Shown here piece by piece: positions 52,801 through 64,000 of a stretch of DNA of 64,000 bases. The translations under genes were made by a program, and so were the position numbers. Position 1 is the first letter of the stretch; each line of letters begins with the position of its first letter. Below the pieces are notes generated by a model. The model was not told where the DNA came from, searched no databases, and was given only the letters and a program-made list of their open reading frames with translations. The stretch lies in the NCBI GenBank assembly GCA_964057225.1, contig OZ059900.1, positions 5,528,501-5,592,500 on the forward strand, in the 5' to 3' direction. Source of the stretch: Auanema rhodensis (Eukaryota > Nematoda > Chromadorea > Rhabditida > Rhabditidae).

Positions 52801-55800
52801 CCTAAATAACAATTAGATTGTAAAGTAAATATTAGTCTTTCTACCCATGTGTAGAGCAGCTGCTTCTAATACTTGAGGAGTTAGGGTAGTTAAAGGCATC
52901 AAGCCAGCCATGGAAAACAAGGGCTGTTGTTTTACTTCTGGTTGTATTGTGGTGATGTTTGAAGGTTCGTGCTTTTCTTCCTTGACCTCAGTTTCTTCAT
53001 TTGGTGCTGGTTGATTTTGGGAAGGGGAATCTGGTGGGGTAAACTAAAAAATAGTGAATAGCAGCCATGAAATTTCGATATTACCTGGACTGGACTTAAA
53101 CCAGGTCCGCTGTCCATTCCAGGAAAGTCAAAAATAGAGTTACTTGATTTAGGAACAGACTTTTCGGATACAAATCCAAGAATACTATCTAAATCTTGAT
53201 CTTGCTCTTCTTCACCAGGAAAAGTACTGCAACAGCTTATTAAAAATATAATTCAATTCATTCAAGAAAAAACCTTTTTTTTGTTTTGATTGTAGGAGGA
53301 TCGTCGGAGAAATTCGGTTCTAACGAAGACAATGAAGAATCTATAGGACGTAAAACAGAAGATGTTGAAGTGGAATTGCAGCTCCGGTCATCGTTCCCTA
53401 TATCAGTATGCATGTAGTTTGTCTCATTCGTAGAATTGGATGGACCGAGTGAATTCTCAAATTCCTGTGATGTCTTAAATTAGAAAAAATTATTGAACTA
53501 TTTGATGGGTTATTTTATTACAATAGGTGTATCGGATTGAGATATCTGATTCGAAGACAACACAGCAATCCTATCTTCGGTTGGAGTGTTCTGAAATTTT
53601 TAATATTAAACTTCCGTTTCATCAAAACTCACTGGTGGCTGTAACTGTAATTTGTTATTAGAAGAATCATCGACAAATGGAGTGTTAGGTCCAGAATCAG
53701 TGACATGAATTGATGAAGCCGATGAATGCAAACTAGGCATGTTTAATAGCAAACTATTGTCTATGCTGTTTGGAGGAACAACAGGAGAATTAACTGATAC
53801 ATTAATGGTTGGCGATTTTGAAAGAGCCGTCACGTCTATTGGCGTTGATTGATCTTGTGAATGAGAAGAAGACATAGGAACTGCCATGGAATGCATAAGC
53901 ATGGGTGTTTCGAACATTGACTGGAACAAACTTGCTGAAGCAGAAAATGGTAATCCAGGTACTCCTCTAGAAGTGAGGCTGCTGTTTAGACTATCTACAG
54001 TTTCAGGAGCAAGGATATTTGTGGTAGTTTGAGCAGCAGAAGTATGAGATTTTGGCTTTTGCTGCTGGCTCTGTTGTAATTGGTCTTGTTGTTGCTGTTG
54101 TAGTAGTGAAGTAGCTGTTGCAATATGCGCAACTGATGCATCATTACTAACTGCTGAGATATGCGCCAGATGTGGTGTGGTTTGAGCAAAAAAGTTCGGT
54201 CCTGTTGCGGACAACGAAGATTCTTCATTAAGCATCGCCATTGACGGTAGAAGACGAGAAGCTGCAGCCACCGCTGTCATTTGTGAAGCTGATCCTGCCG
54301 CCGATCGCTCTAATGCAGCTTGATGATGCATGGGCAGTTTTCTGCAAGATAAAAATAATGTTCAAAAACAATTTAGCTAAACAATGAAATTTTCAAACTA
54401 AAACAATGATGTAGAAAGCAAAAATCGTTTGTTTCAGAATAGTTTGAAGGATAGTTCACAACATTCTAAAAACATATTTACTACTTGTAGACAGCATACT
54501 AATTATTTAAACATATTGATGCTATTCTTTAATTTTCAAATACTATGTATTACGAAATATTTAGAGCCATGAAAAAATAGACGCGTTTTCTTATCTTCAG
54601 AGTGATAATTCAATCGTTGAACAGTTCAAAAATCTATTCGAACAACAAGTGAATGCAACAAAGGATGTTATTTGAAATAGTGGATGAGATAAACGTAAGC
54701 GCATAGTGGACATAGAACGTAAAATCAGATGAGATGAAACGCATTATTGATATTTCGGACGAACAATGTAAAATGCATGAAACATAACTATCATTTCTTC
54801 CAATCCAAGTGAAAAACACAGAGCAATTTTGCAATAACTACATTTTGTAGAAAGTCTTTGTTTGAGTAATACATAACAATAAGTAGAGTAGAAAGAAGTG
54901 TCACTATATGCATGAAAACTTTTTTTGACATCCAATGATTCACTTAGAGAAAATACAAAAGCTCGTGGCAATTTAAATCTATTGTGATTGCTTACAGTTT
55001 CTAGTATATGAAATGAATATTCAACCAAAGATAAAGGGACGAACAAAACCTAGAAATTTATAAGAAGTAAAACAAGAAAAATAAAATAATGAGTTGCGAT
55101 TGGTTGTTAAATGGATGAAAATTTGAAAAAAAAAGATAGAATGTGTAGAAAATGAGTATCAGATGACAACAATGAAAAAGAATAGAGAAATGTAGTGAAT
55201 ATGTAAGGAAAAGAGTGTATAAAATATCCCAGAGCTATTGCTCAGAGCTCTTCGTCTTATAGTGTAAAGAAGAGAAAATAAAATGAGAATATTGGATATG
55301 AGTGAAACCTAAAGCAATGCAATTGTCAGCCAAAGAAGCAGAAAAAAATTGATTAATTGGATATTATTAAAGAATCCCACAACTGTTAAAGGAATATTTC
55401 TTAGAGATTTTTTTCTCATGTAGTAGAATCATTTATTGAGTCGTTCATCTGTTTATCGGTTGATTTTCAACCGACGAACAAGATCGTGGGAAACAGATAA
55501 ATGATAGCAATGACAAAAACAACCAGGCTGATGACAGTGATATGAACGACATGATACACGTGAGCATAAGAAATTGAAAAAATACGCAATGGTGAGACTA
55601 AAATAAATATAAAAAACTTACAGAGATTTGATATAGATACTAGGTAACATTGCTGCTGCAACTTTCGCCTGCAATCAATACATAAATTATTCATTCTTTC
55701 AAGTTTGAACTGATTTTTTAAATTCACTAATGAAAATATATCATATGGCTCAATTTCATAATTTAATACAGTCAATATGATGATTTGATCAACAACTTCA

Positions 55801-56972
55801 CAATATGTTGTAGAATAACATATCTTCATTACAAGTCAGTTTTTTTCATTCGAGATATCTTCATTGTAACCTTCATTATACATATCAAAAAGATGTTATC
55901 TTACATCTTTCAAACTTTCCACAGCATTGGAATTCCACTGTTCAAATTCAAAAAGTTTTAAGAAGAATTCCCGCTCGCACTTTTTATTTCATTAATGAAC
56001 AGGTTGTCTATTCTCTCTTCAATAACAAATCCAAGTGTATTTCCATAAAGCAAATAAAAGGTACTAGCTTACCGAGTCCATCCAATTATGATGTGCTGTT
56101 TGCGAAACTGATGCCCATTGTGCCAATTCTGCTGCTTGATTCATACTTGAACTAGCAGCGTTCAGATTAGAAATTCCAGAAAGTTGCGATAAAGTAGACA
56201 TAAAACTATTAGCACCATTTTCCGGCAACGTTAAATCTGAAGGACAAAATAATTTTAATTAAAAGAAACAAAATTTAATATGAAAAGCAAAACATCGGAA
56301 TTGAGTTCACAATTGTGAAAAAAAATCTGTATTAATTTCCAGAATTTTTTCATTATAATTATTCGGTAAAAATCAAAAAAAAATCAAAACTTGTCCACCA
56401 AACTACACTTATTTTGAAATTAATTGCCAAAGTCTTCAATTAATACAAATTAATGTTTGAAAATACTCTATGAAGGAACGGCACGGGATAGTTTAATTAG
56501 GATTTGCTTTAAATAGTTTAATTTCATTTTATCATAAGTATTTTTTTGTTCAAGAATATTGGCTATATACATAAATTATGCAAAATCAAGCGAACGTAAT
56601 ATGAACAATTTTTTTCAATATTTTCACAAAATAAAATTAACAAACGTTGTTATCTAAGCTAAACGATCAAATAAATTTGCGTAATTGAAATCAAAATTCT
56701 AACATTTTAAAATTAAATAAGCTTTAATCAAAAGTACATACAAAAACATTAAGATAAGGGTTGGTGGAGTAGCCTTCAACATTACATTTTCTATTATCTT
56801 TCGATAGTGTTGCGATTCATAAAATTATATAGAGAGAGTAGCGTGTTAATTATATTAAAAAAGTTACTCATTTTTAATGTGACTCAATAATGAGTAATAG
56901 TAACATACCCGTTGATAGAGAGGCAAAGGCTGTCGGGAAACCCGGCAATCCGGCCTCATTAGACTGCTCCAT
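49888..56972 (-). CDS. Low-complexity nuclear protein with DUF4211 (QSER1/PRR12)-like C-terminus
   Basis: The first exons are 56909-56972 (ATG GAG CAG), 56073-56236, a 47-base microexon 55622-55668 and 53633-54341. All four agree in phase. The N-terminal half is Ser/Gln/Ala-rich and disordered, with a Gln-rich run (LLQQQQQDQLQQ) and an Ala run near 52590-52690. A basic stretch (KKKKKRKRKRR, near 51500) is a likely nuclear signal. The C-terminal 350 or so residues are ordered: LWKVDNQNLLQKF (51003-51146), YSGWCEQISMGYY, then two CxxC pairs (CTPC near 50410 and CSSC near 50150) with LYHRCYHMKFYF. This pattern resembles, from memory, the C-terminal DUF4211-type region of vertebrate QSER1 and PRR12, chromatin-associated proteins. 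The C-terminal homology domain of AFF proteins was the alternative. The function here is inferred only. Middle exon borders are approximate. Confidence 0.62.
52575..52690 (-). repeat. Ala/Gln-coding GCN/CAN simple tract
   Basis: A run of GCA, GCT, GCC, CAA and CAG codons encodes an Ala-rich stretch in the nuclear protein. It lies inside the coding frame, so length changes would alter the protein without shifting frame. Confidence 0.8.
55622..55668 (-). other. 47-base microexon of the low-complexity nuclear gene
   Basis: On the minus strand ATTGCAG precedes GCGAAAGTTGCAGC and the exon ends before GTAAGT. It encodes AKVAAAMLPSIYIKSL. The upstream exon ends in phase 0 and the downstream exon at 54341 needs two bases, which only this exon supplies. 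Confidence 0.7.
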
Positions 56973-57685
56973 ACCATGAGTATTCACTCTGAAATAGTCA
57001 TATATCATAATTCATAAATAGAATAAAGAAAGAGAAGTAACGTGTTATTATAATAGAAATATAGAGCATACTGAATTTTAAAATAAATTTGTGCATAAAA
57101 GAAATAAAAACAATATCTGAGAAAAAGCTCGGCTAATGCTTTGAAAGAACGCTAACAAAAAAAAACATGACGCGTGGGCAGACCACAGGATAAACTCTAT
57201 TGAGGAAAGGGCACGACACTTCCCAGAAAATCGATAAGCTGCGGGATGCGAGGGAGCGCGTTACAGATCGACTTCTACGACAGACGCAGAGAGTAACACG
57301 ACAGACACAGATGGACGGCTTGGCCTCCACACTTATTTTCCTGTGTATAATGGTACTGGGAGGAACAAAAACGCCAATGACCACAAACAACAACAAAAAA
57401 AACCTACGAATTTGTAGAATATTAACTTACAATTAAAAAAATCAATTTTTTCATTCATTAATATATGTATATATGATTTTGCTGGTCTTATTGATAAGAT
57501 AAGGAAAGAATAAAAAATTCACAATACAAAATTTTAAAGTTTCTTTGTTTCGATCTTGAGACTTCGTTCAACATTTTAAACTATTGATTGAACAACCTTG
57601 TCCAAATATCTCCGGGTCATCTGTTTCTTTGTCTGCCTACCTCTCTTCTTCTTTTTTCACTTATGATCTTCCTCTCTCTCTCTCT

Positions 57686-57721
<36 letters not shown>

Positions 57722-59178
57722 CTTTGTGCACTCTCTTTAACTATCAGTTTGTCTTGTTTCTTTCATTCTTTCACATACTAATGTTTGCATTCAATCTATA
57801 GCCTTTTAGACATCGACATTATTGCTCGTGTTGTTTGCTTCGTCTCTTTATTACCCATAGTTTTACTTATTGCTATCCTGTTTCCTACTTATCTCTAATA
57901 TAGTGTTCAGCTCTCTCCAGTTTCTGTACTATATACACACAATCTCAACGTCTTTCTGACCTCTAGTTTTACTATACATTTCGCGCGTAGTTCTTACTAA
58001 AAGATGATCACGTAATGGGAATCTCTATGCGCACGGCCATGCGGCGCGGTTTGCAGATCGCAAATTCTACCAATAAAGTTTCAGAATACAGTTTTTTTGT
58101 CGATTTTTAAAAGTTAAAAGTTTATAATTGATAAAATGCCGTCTAAAAAAAGTGCTGATACAGTACATTATATATTAATAAAAAAGTATCCTTCAATGTG
58201 TTTCTGAAAACTTTTGACAAGTTGAACAGCTATAATTTCTTCTAATATCACGATTATTTTATTAAGAAAGATACAATGAAAGTTGCATAAATAAAAGCAT
58301 ATATAAAGAATTATTGTACATGCAATGTATTAATAATGATTCCTATTTTTAAGCTTTTTAAGATAGAATTAAAAGTTGATGTAGCTATAAGAAACAAATC
58401 ATACTTGATAACATATGATTCATTCACCTCTTGAGAAAGTGAAAGAAAATGACATAACAAAAAGATGTAGAACATGAATATCAAATAGAATATCAATTAA
58501 CACATTATTAATATAAGAATAATCATGAAGAAAGCATTTAAACATTTTTTTCACTATTTTAGTTTGAATTCTCATAAACAAATATTGAAAACAGAAGTAA
58601 TTATTGCAAAATCTAAGTGGGAAATGTAACATGTAAAAGTAGGAGTAAAACTATACGTCATTGGTTGCAAAAAAAAGAAACTAACAGTTTAAAAAGTTTT
58701 TAACATAGAAAAAGTAATGTTAATAGAGAAGAAAAAAGTATTTGCTATGTAATACATGATAAACGAACAAAGATAACGTTAACGCAAATGATGCAGTGAG
58801 AATAATTTCCAAATCACAACCATTACCGCATTATGAAAATTTATTTATCTCTGGTTATATATCGAGGATGTTTGAACTAATATAGTATAAGCGATAAATT
58901 TCAAATCTGCAACTACCTTTATTTCATGAGAATTCAAAAATATTACTAAAATTATTGAGTTTCTTTCTTTTTTTTTGCTTAGTTTGAACATCGAACTATA
59001 CTCTAATTTCAAAACCTTTATTGTCTCAATACATGAAGTTAATGAATAAAAGCATGCACTTGATTTGTATACAGAATGAAATAAACTCAATACGCTGAAC
59101 TACAATTCAGTTATATCTATATAAATTTGAAAATAATTGCAAGTATATGTTTATCAGAAGGAATTGATAGTAAACAAT
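56973..59178. other. Upstream region of the nuclear gene; GC-richer block and simple repeats
   Basis: An acceptor on the minus strand at 56989-56990 lies 17 bases before the ATG. A distinctly GC-richer block at about 57165-57370 may be a promoter or an untranslated first exon. It has open frames on both strands but none with family features. A second small GC-rich spot (GCGCACGGCCATGCGGCGCG) lies at about 58030. The rest is AT-rich. Confidence 0.5.
57671..57719. repeat. (CT)n followed by (TA)n
   Basis: A CT dinucleotide run at 57671-57686 passes directly into a TA run of about 33 bases. Confidence 0.9.
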
Positions 59179-62100
59179 TAATAGCGAGATGATGCTGTTG
59201 TTGATGATAGTCCGCTCATCAACTGGTTGGTAAGAGCATCAATTTCATCTTGTCCTCCGCGACTAAAAATTAAATTTTGTTTTTAAAATTGATTTTTACT
59301 TAGATTTCTTATTCAATTATTGTCACTTACGTTGTATGGCTGTACGATCTGGAAATTTCTTGAACTCTTTCAACAGAACGTGGATCTTTCTGGTTGAGAG
59401 GATCAATTTGTTGATTGGCATCGCGCTGTCTTTGAGTCAAAGCTATAAATCGAACCTCAATTTATATCGAGTTTTTCGTATACGCTCACTTTCATTACGA
59501 AGTTGTTTAACAAAATTGTTAGGTGAAGGTACGTTTGAATTTGATTTATATGGAGCATATGGGGCAAAATGTTCTCTACAATAGTCTATCATTTTTCAAG
59601 ACTGATCCACATAAACTCACTCCGTAGTTTCTTCATGTCTTCTATATAAACTCTGTTTAGTAACAGTAGTAGACGATGGAGTATTATCAGAAGCATTCAT
59701 TACAGCTACCGGTGTAGTGGTGGCATACTTAACATGTTTTTGTCTTTTTTCATTGTTCTAAGTATTATTTACCTGATGAATCAATTCGCGCGGATTTGTT
59801 ATCAAATATCCAGTCTTTGTATCAAGCTTATAGTTAACATCATGAATTCCTGGAGAGGCAGTGACTCCGCCTGTAAAGTTATCATATATTTTTAAATAAG
59901 CTGGATTTAGCTACGAGGGAATCCATCGTCAACTCCTGATCCACCATATCTTGGATATCCGTCACCATGGCCCACACCACCATTTCCATGAGGAGAAGGT
60001 GACCCAAAACCATTTTTTGGAGTTCCACGCCCAAAACCATCTGATAAATTATCGGGGTATCCACCGTTTCCACCTGTACCATAGTTGTCAGGTCCGTTCA
60101 CTGCTTTAGTATTCATGAATAACACAATTTCAACTTTTTTTGAAATACCTTTTCCAGCATTAGGATTTCCTCCAAGTTTGTCCAGTGGACTCATAGCACC
60201 TGCACGAGAGCTTCGCCCGCTTCCTGGTCCATATTCACTTCCAAAGCCGGAATTTCTTCCGTCTTAATAATTGTTTTGAATTTTGTAAACCTTTATTTAA
60301 TATTCAAAGTACCTCCTCCAACAGAGTTGCTCCATGATTTTTCATAAACGTTTACGCCACCATGTCCCTTATCTCCACGATCCATGTGCTGTAGCTGTGT
60401 GATTGTGACTTTTGGTGAAAGATCAACAGGTTTTCTATAAACAGAAAAAACAACTGTGATTGGAAACATAGAAAAAAATATTCTGCTATTAAACCTTTTG
60501 AGCTCTATTCCGTCAGCAGCGACCGTACCATCACCAATTGGCGAATAATACATACGTCTAGGTTTCAAACCTTTAGGCATTTGAACAGGATCAGTAATAA
60601 TCTAATTTTTTACATTTACAATGAATCTAAATTATAAGCTCATTACCTCTCCGCCGTTCCATTGATGAGAAGTTAATTCAACACCGCTACCTGGTCTATC
60701 TCCAAACCCTCCAAATCGGCTATCTTCAAATGGAGATTTTTGGCGATTAGCTCTAGCATGATTTTTAGTTTCAAATCTATTGTAATCGTCCTAAAAATTA
60801 TATAGAATATAAATACTTCATAAAAAAAAGAAGAAAATATATTATTTCTTATATATTTTGTTGGAATTTGATGGTTTGACATTTCAAGCTTTTCCGTTAC
60901 TTCTGTTCTGTTTATCTTCCATGCATCAAACACCAAGAAATTTACATTGAATAGAAGCAATGTGAGGAGGAGGTGTATCATTGAATACGTGTGTTACAAC
61001 AATTAAGAACAGCTGTCTGTGATCGTCTTCTGTCTCTATTTCACATAGGCCCAACATCTGGCTTATTCAGTTTTAACGATCAGGAAGCATTCCGTTCAAG
61101 AACATGGTAATGAAAATATTTGTATAAAAAATGATATTGAGATATTTTGGAAAATGTATGAGAAGAAACTTCTGTTATAAAATTAAATAGTCAATTACAT
61201 TGAACTCGCATTTAAAAAACGATTTCTTAAATAGCTACATGTAAGCTCTCACCGAATAGTTCAGATAGTTTGAAAATGTTTAAAAATGTTGAAAAAGATT
61301 ATTCATAAACATTATTGTTAAAACTTACTTTATGCTTGCCGAGGCTTGAGTATGCAGGGCTTGCTGCATTATCACGAAAACTCAAATTTCCAATACTTCC
61401 GTATTGAGACATTTCTAACTGAAACAGAAATCAAATACAATGTACACTTGATATAAAGAATAAATAATTGAAATAAATCAAGAAATTTGATATGTGATAA
61501 ATGAAAATACAAATAGGAAGGAGCAAAAACTGTTCTTTGCGGACTGCTGGAAAAGTAAGGCCGCCTCCACGTTTAACTGATTTTGACTTCTGATTATCTT
61601 GCACAGGCTTTATGCCTCATCTGTTGTCTATCTATTTCTATTTCTCTTTCTTTTTCATAGTTATCTCTCTCTTTTCTTATTTTCTCTTGTTATCTCTTTT
61701 CTTTACTCTTACAATGATCTTTCTCTTTTAGTTTAAGCCTTCTTCTTTCAAAATCTTCTTTGTATCCCTCTCAATATCTCTTTGAAAAAAATTTCTGATA
61801 TATAACGAAAGCAATGAAAAAGATGTGAGAGGTATTTGAGCTAGAGATGAGAGAATAGACAGAAAAGTGACAGAAAAAAAGAATTGAAGGAAGAATGGAA
61901 TACAAAACACCAGTGTATAGCTTATCTCATCCGTCTTTTTATTCTGCCCACCCCACACCGATGTGGTTTACATCGAGCAGTAAATGAGGATCTTTAGACA
62001 TTTTTAACCTGCTGTTTCTATCATCTGTTTCTAACGTCTGGTGTCTCTTATAAACCAACAGTATATTGAGAAAAGCTTATGTCGTTCATCCTAACTTCTC

Positions 62101-63600
62101 TCATAATATCAGAATTTCTCTTCACTTCTCACAATAATAAAACATTTTCTGAAGACTTCGTTTCTCATATTATACACACAACAGATTACTCCACTCTCCG
62201 CTTTTCACCATTATATTCACAACATCTATTCTTATTGGTTTTAAATAGATGTGGAGGAGGGTGAGTGATGTTGTAAAGTGCACAGCCAAAGCAGGCTAAT
62301 GACGAACCTGTTTCGTTGAAAAAAAAGAAATAAACTGTTTTAACAACATTAATTCAGTTCACAGTTTAAGAATTATAAATAAAATCAGAAGATGTACAAT
62401 TAAAAATATAATAATATCTGAAAATAAAGATGAATTTGTGATAATTGAATGTATTCCTAAATAATTGCGCCTTATATCTCAAAATTTCAAACATTTTAAT
62501 ACAGAAAGACACTCATTCTCTTTCTAAAATATCAAAGAACCAAAAATCTTACGTTCGAAGGTTGATGATGGCTTACAGGCGAGAATGATCTAGCACGTTC
62601 CAGATCCAGCCAACTTACTCCTTTTCTAAACATAACTACAGTCGTAGACTGCACTCCGAAAATAAAACCTTTTTAATGTACTACCAGGGCTGTGACTAAA
62701 TTTGCACGATCTTTCACCGAGGTATCCGTAATCAGAATGAGCAGTAGTTGATGCAGGACGATTAACCTGATTGTATGGCACAGATGACGATCTTTCAGTC
62801 ATTTCTTTTGCAAATTCATCACATCCGTTTGTTGTTTTACTCTGTGACTTGATAGTACTGTAAGTATTTGAGGAATACGGTGCAATAGAGTTAGAATCGT
62901 TTTGGACACGCTGATCTATAAAAACAAAATGAATAGCAGAGAAATGAACGTTGTCGCATTACTATTGCCGTTCAAATTCTCGTTGCTCTTCATTTTATCC
63001 AAAAAGTTCATAAGATATGAATTATCCGAAATGTTCTCAATTCCAGGAAAATCGCTTGTAAAATTTGCATCTAGAAAATAAAAATTAAATGAAAATGGTT
63101 TTTATTCTCACGATCTACGCTTGGAGGTCTAGGGCAATGCATTAGATCTGCATCAGAGAGATGCTCATTTTTCTTTTGATGTTTCAACTGAAAGTTTTAA
63201 TGGAAATTAATTAGATTATAACAATTCATACGGTCGTTAAGGATTCCATAGAGTTATAGCGATCTAGTGGAGTAGGCTCAGATGAAATCGCTCTACTTCG
63301 ATCAGAATACGCAGAAGTTTTACTTGACTGTGCAACAGGTTTCATAACTACATCATAACCGAAATTTTAATCTCATTTTCAAATCCAGTTTACCATCTTT
63401 TGCTTCGTCGATCCAACGAACCAAGTGTGAATTTGCATCAATGAATCGCTGTAATTCTCGATCTTGGTTGTTTGAAAGTTCATGTCGGTTCATCAGATCA
63501 ACTCCTCCTACGCAAACTTTCTCCTGAGGGCAAAATGAGAGAAAAATAAATTCTGTTGTAAATAAAAACATACGTTATCGTCAAGTTGTGGATAAGGCAT
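59179..63600 (-). CDS. Unrecognised disordered Ser/Gly-rich protein
   Basis: Starts with MPYPQLDDN (63574-63600). The next exons are 63394-63523, 63232-63347 and 63112-63187, and phases agree. The end is SRGGQDEIDALTNQLMSGLS and a few residues, with the stop at about 59179-59181. The N-terminal 60 residues look helical and charged (NRHELSNNQDRELQRFIDAN). The middle contains conserved-looking segments: PRRMYYSPIGDGTVAADGIE, PVDLSPKVTITQLQHMDRGD and GGVNVYEKSWS, then a Gly-rich stretch with GNGGVGHGDGYPRYGGSG. The C-terminus has DPRSVERVQEISRSY and the EIDALTNQLM helix, faintly like the leucine-rich motifs of zyxin/paxillin-type adhesion proteins, but there is no LIM, PDZ or other domain. I cannot name it. 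A cytoskeletal or scaffold role would be a guess. An acceptor (GACGCAG) lies directly before the ATG. Confidence 0.72.
61328..61412 (-). other. Internal exon with a possible alternative start
   Basis: After an acceptor the exon reads LEMSQYGSIGNLSFRDNAAS and ends HK before GTAAGT. A Met three codons in, and the large introns on both sides, would allow a shorter isoform of the disordered protein starting here. Confidence 0.4.
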
Positions 63601-63601
63601 T

Positions 63602-63603
63602 CT
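63602..63603 (-). other. Acceptor one base before the ATG of the disordered-protein gene
   Basis: On the minus strand AATTGACGCAG is followed by A and then ATG. A leader could be spliced almost directly onto the start codon. Confidence 0.45.
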
Positions 63604-63742
63604 GCGTCAATTTCTATCTTATATTCTAAAACAATAATTTTTCTTCTTATTGTAGCAAACAATAAGCATATTGTCGTAACATTTCAAGATAATACATGAA
63701 TCTGGCAAAGAGCATCTTAAAAAAACACAAGCGCACAGTTTT

Positions 63743-63745
<3 letters not shown>

Positions 63746-63781
<36 letters not shown>
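63746..63781. repeat. (TA)n microsatellite
   Basis: Uninterrupted TA repeat of about 18 units. Confidence 0.9.
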
Positions 63782-63784
<3 letters not shown>

Positions 63785-64000
63785 ATTATTGCAATGGGAC
63801 TTAAATCTCTAGTTGTATTCGAGAAAAAATGAAGTGCTTGTTAGTATTGTTTACTTGAATGTTGAAAAAGAAACAGAAAACACAACAGCCAATAGAAATA
63901 ATGAATAAACAAAACTTGAAGAGTAGAACGTATTACTAAAAACAAAACCAAGCTCAATTTACCAAACAGTGTTTTTATTTTCAAAAAAAGTTCATAATTA

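Larger units (their letters stand above)
63601..64000. other. Upstream region with (TA)n
   Basis: It is the putative promoter side of the last minus-strand gene. A TA dinucleotide run of about 36 bases lies at 63746-63781. No gene is seen up to the window end. Confidence 0.6.

Noticed and set aside
57133-57436. Overlapping open frames on both strands in the GC-rich block
   Set aside because: Neither has a domain or a consistent continuation; the block is better explained as promoter or untranslated sequence.
1-64000. tRNA genes, rRNA, CRISPR arrays, transposase or viral polymerase genes
   Set aside because: I looked for T-loop motifs, regular repeat-spacer arrays and mobile-element enzyme motifs and saw none I could support.

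Overview
The window looks like a nuclear genome segment of a nematode. It is strongly AT-rich. Its genes are cut into many small exons separated by introns of about 40-55 bases. Several start codons lie 2-24 bases behind a splice acceptor, as expected for spliced-leader trans-splicing. The protein families are animal ones, and two of them look nematode-restricted. All gene models below were joined by eye from exon reading frames, splice sites and intron phase. No alignment or search was run.

Layout. Positions 1-10292 show no convincing gene. Positions 10293-13405 (+) encode a secreted, cysteine-rich protein with a hydrophobic C-terminus. Positions 13406-26197 are mostly non-coding, but contain two possible micropeptide genes (16792-16981 and 21700-21852) and two sets of possible exons. 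Positions 26198-34559 (+) hold a complete 43-exon T-type (Cav3) calcium channel alpha-1 gene, cca-1. Positions 35258-37378 (-) encode an ENTH-domain clathrin adaptor of the epsinR/CLINT1 type. Positions 39196-40697 (+) encode lysosomal aspartylglucosaminidase. Positions 41049-48614 (-) encode a large secreted EGF/von Willebrand A-like protein of the nematode IRG-7 type. Positions 49888-56972 (-) encode a low-complexity nuclear protein whose C-terminal cysteine-containing region resembles the DUF4211-type end of QSER1/PRR12. Positions 59179-63600 (-) encode a disordered protein I do not recognise.

There is no operon-like clustering and the genes do not form one pathway. Two of them touch vesicle and lysosome function: the CLINT1-like adaptor (trans-Golgi/endosome clathrin traffic) and aspartylglucosaminidase (lysosomal glycoprotein breakdown). 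The calcium channel is an excitable-cell gene. From memory, the C. elegans counterparts of several of these genes lie on the X chromosome, so this may be X-derived sequence.

The most interesting observations are: an intron in cca-1 with no usable AG acceptor at the conserved exon boundary in segment IS6; a GC-AG intron in the same gene; two single-pass micropeptide candidates with trans-splice-like acceptors next to their ATG; and a nematode protein with a QSER1/PRR12-like C-terminus.
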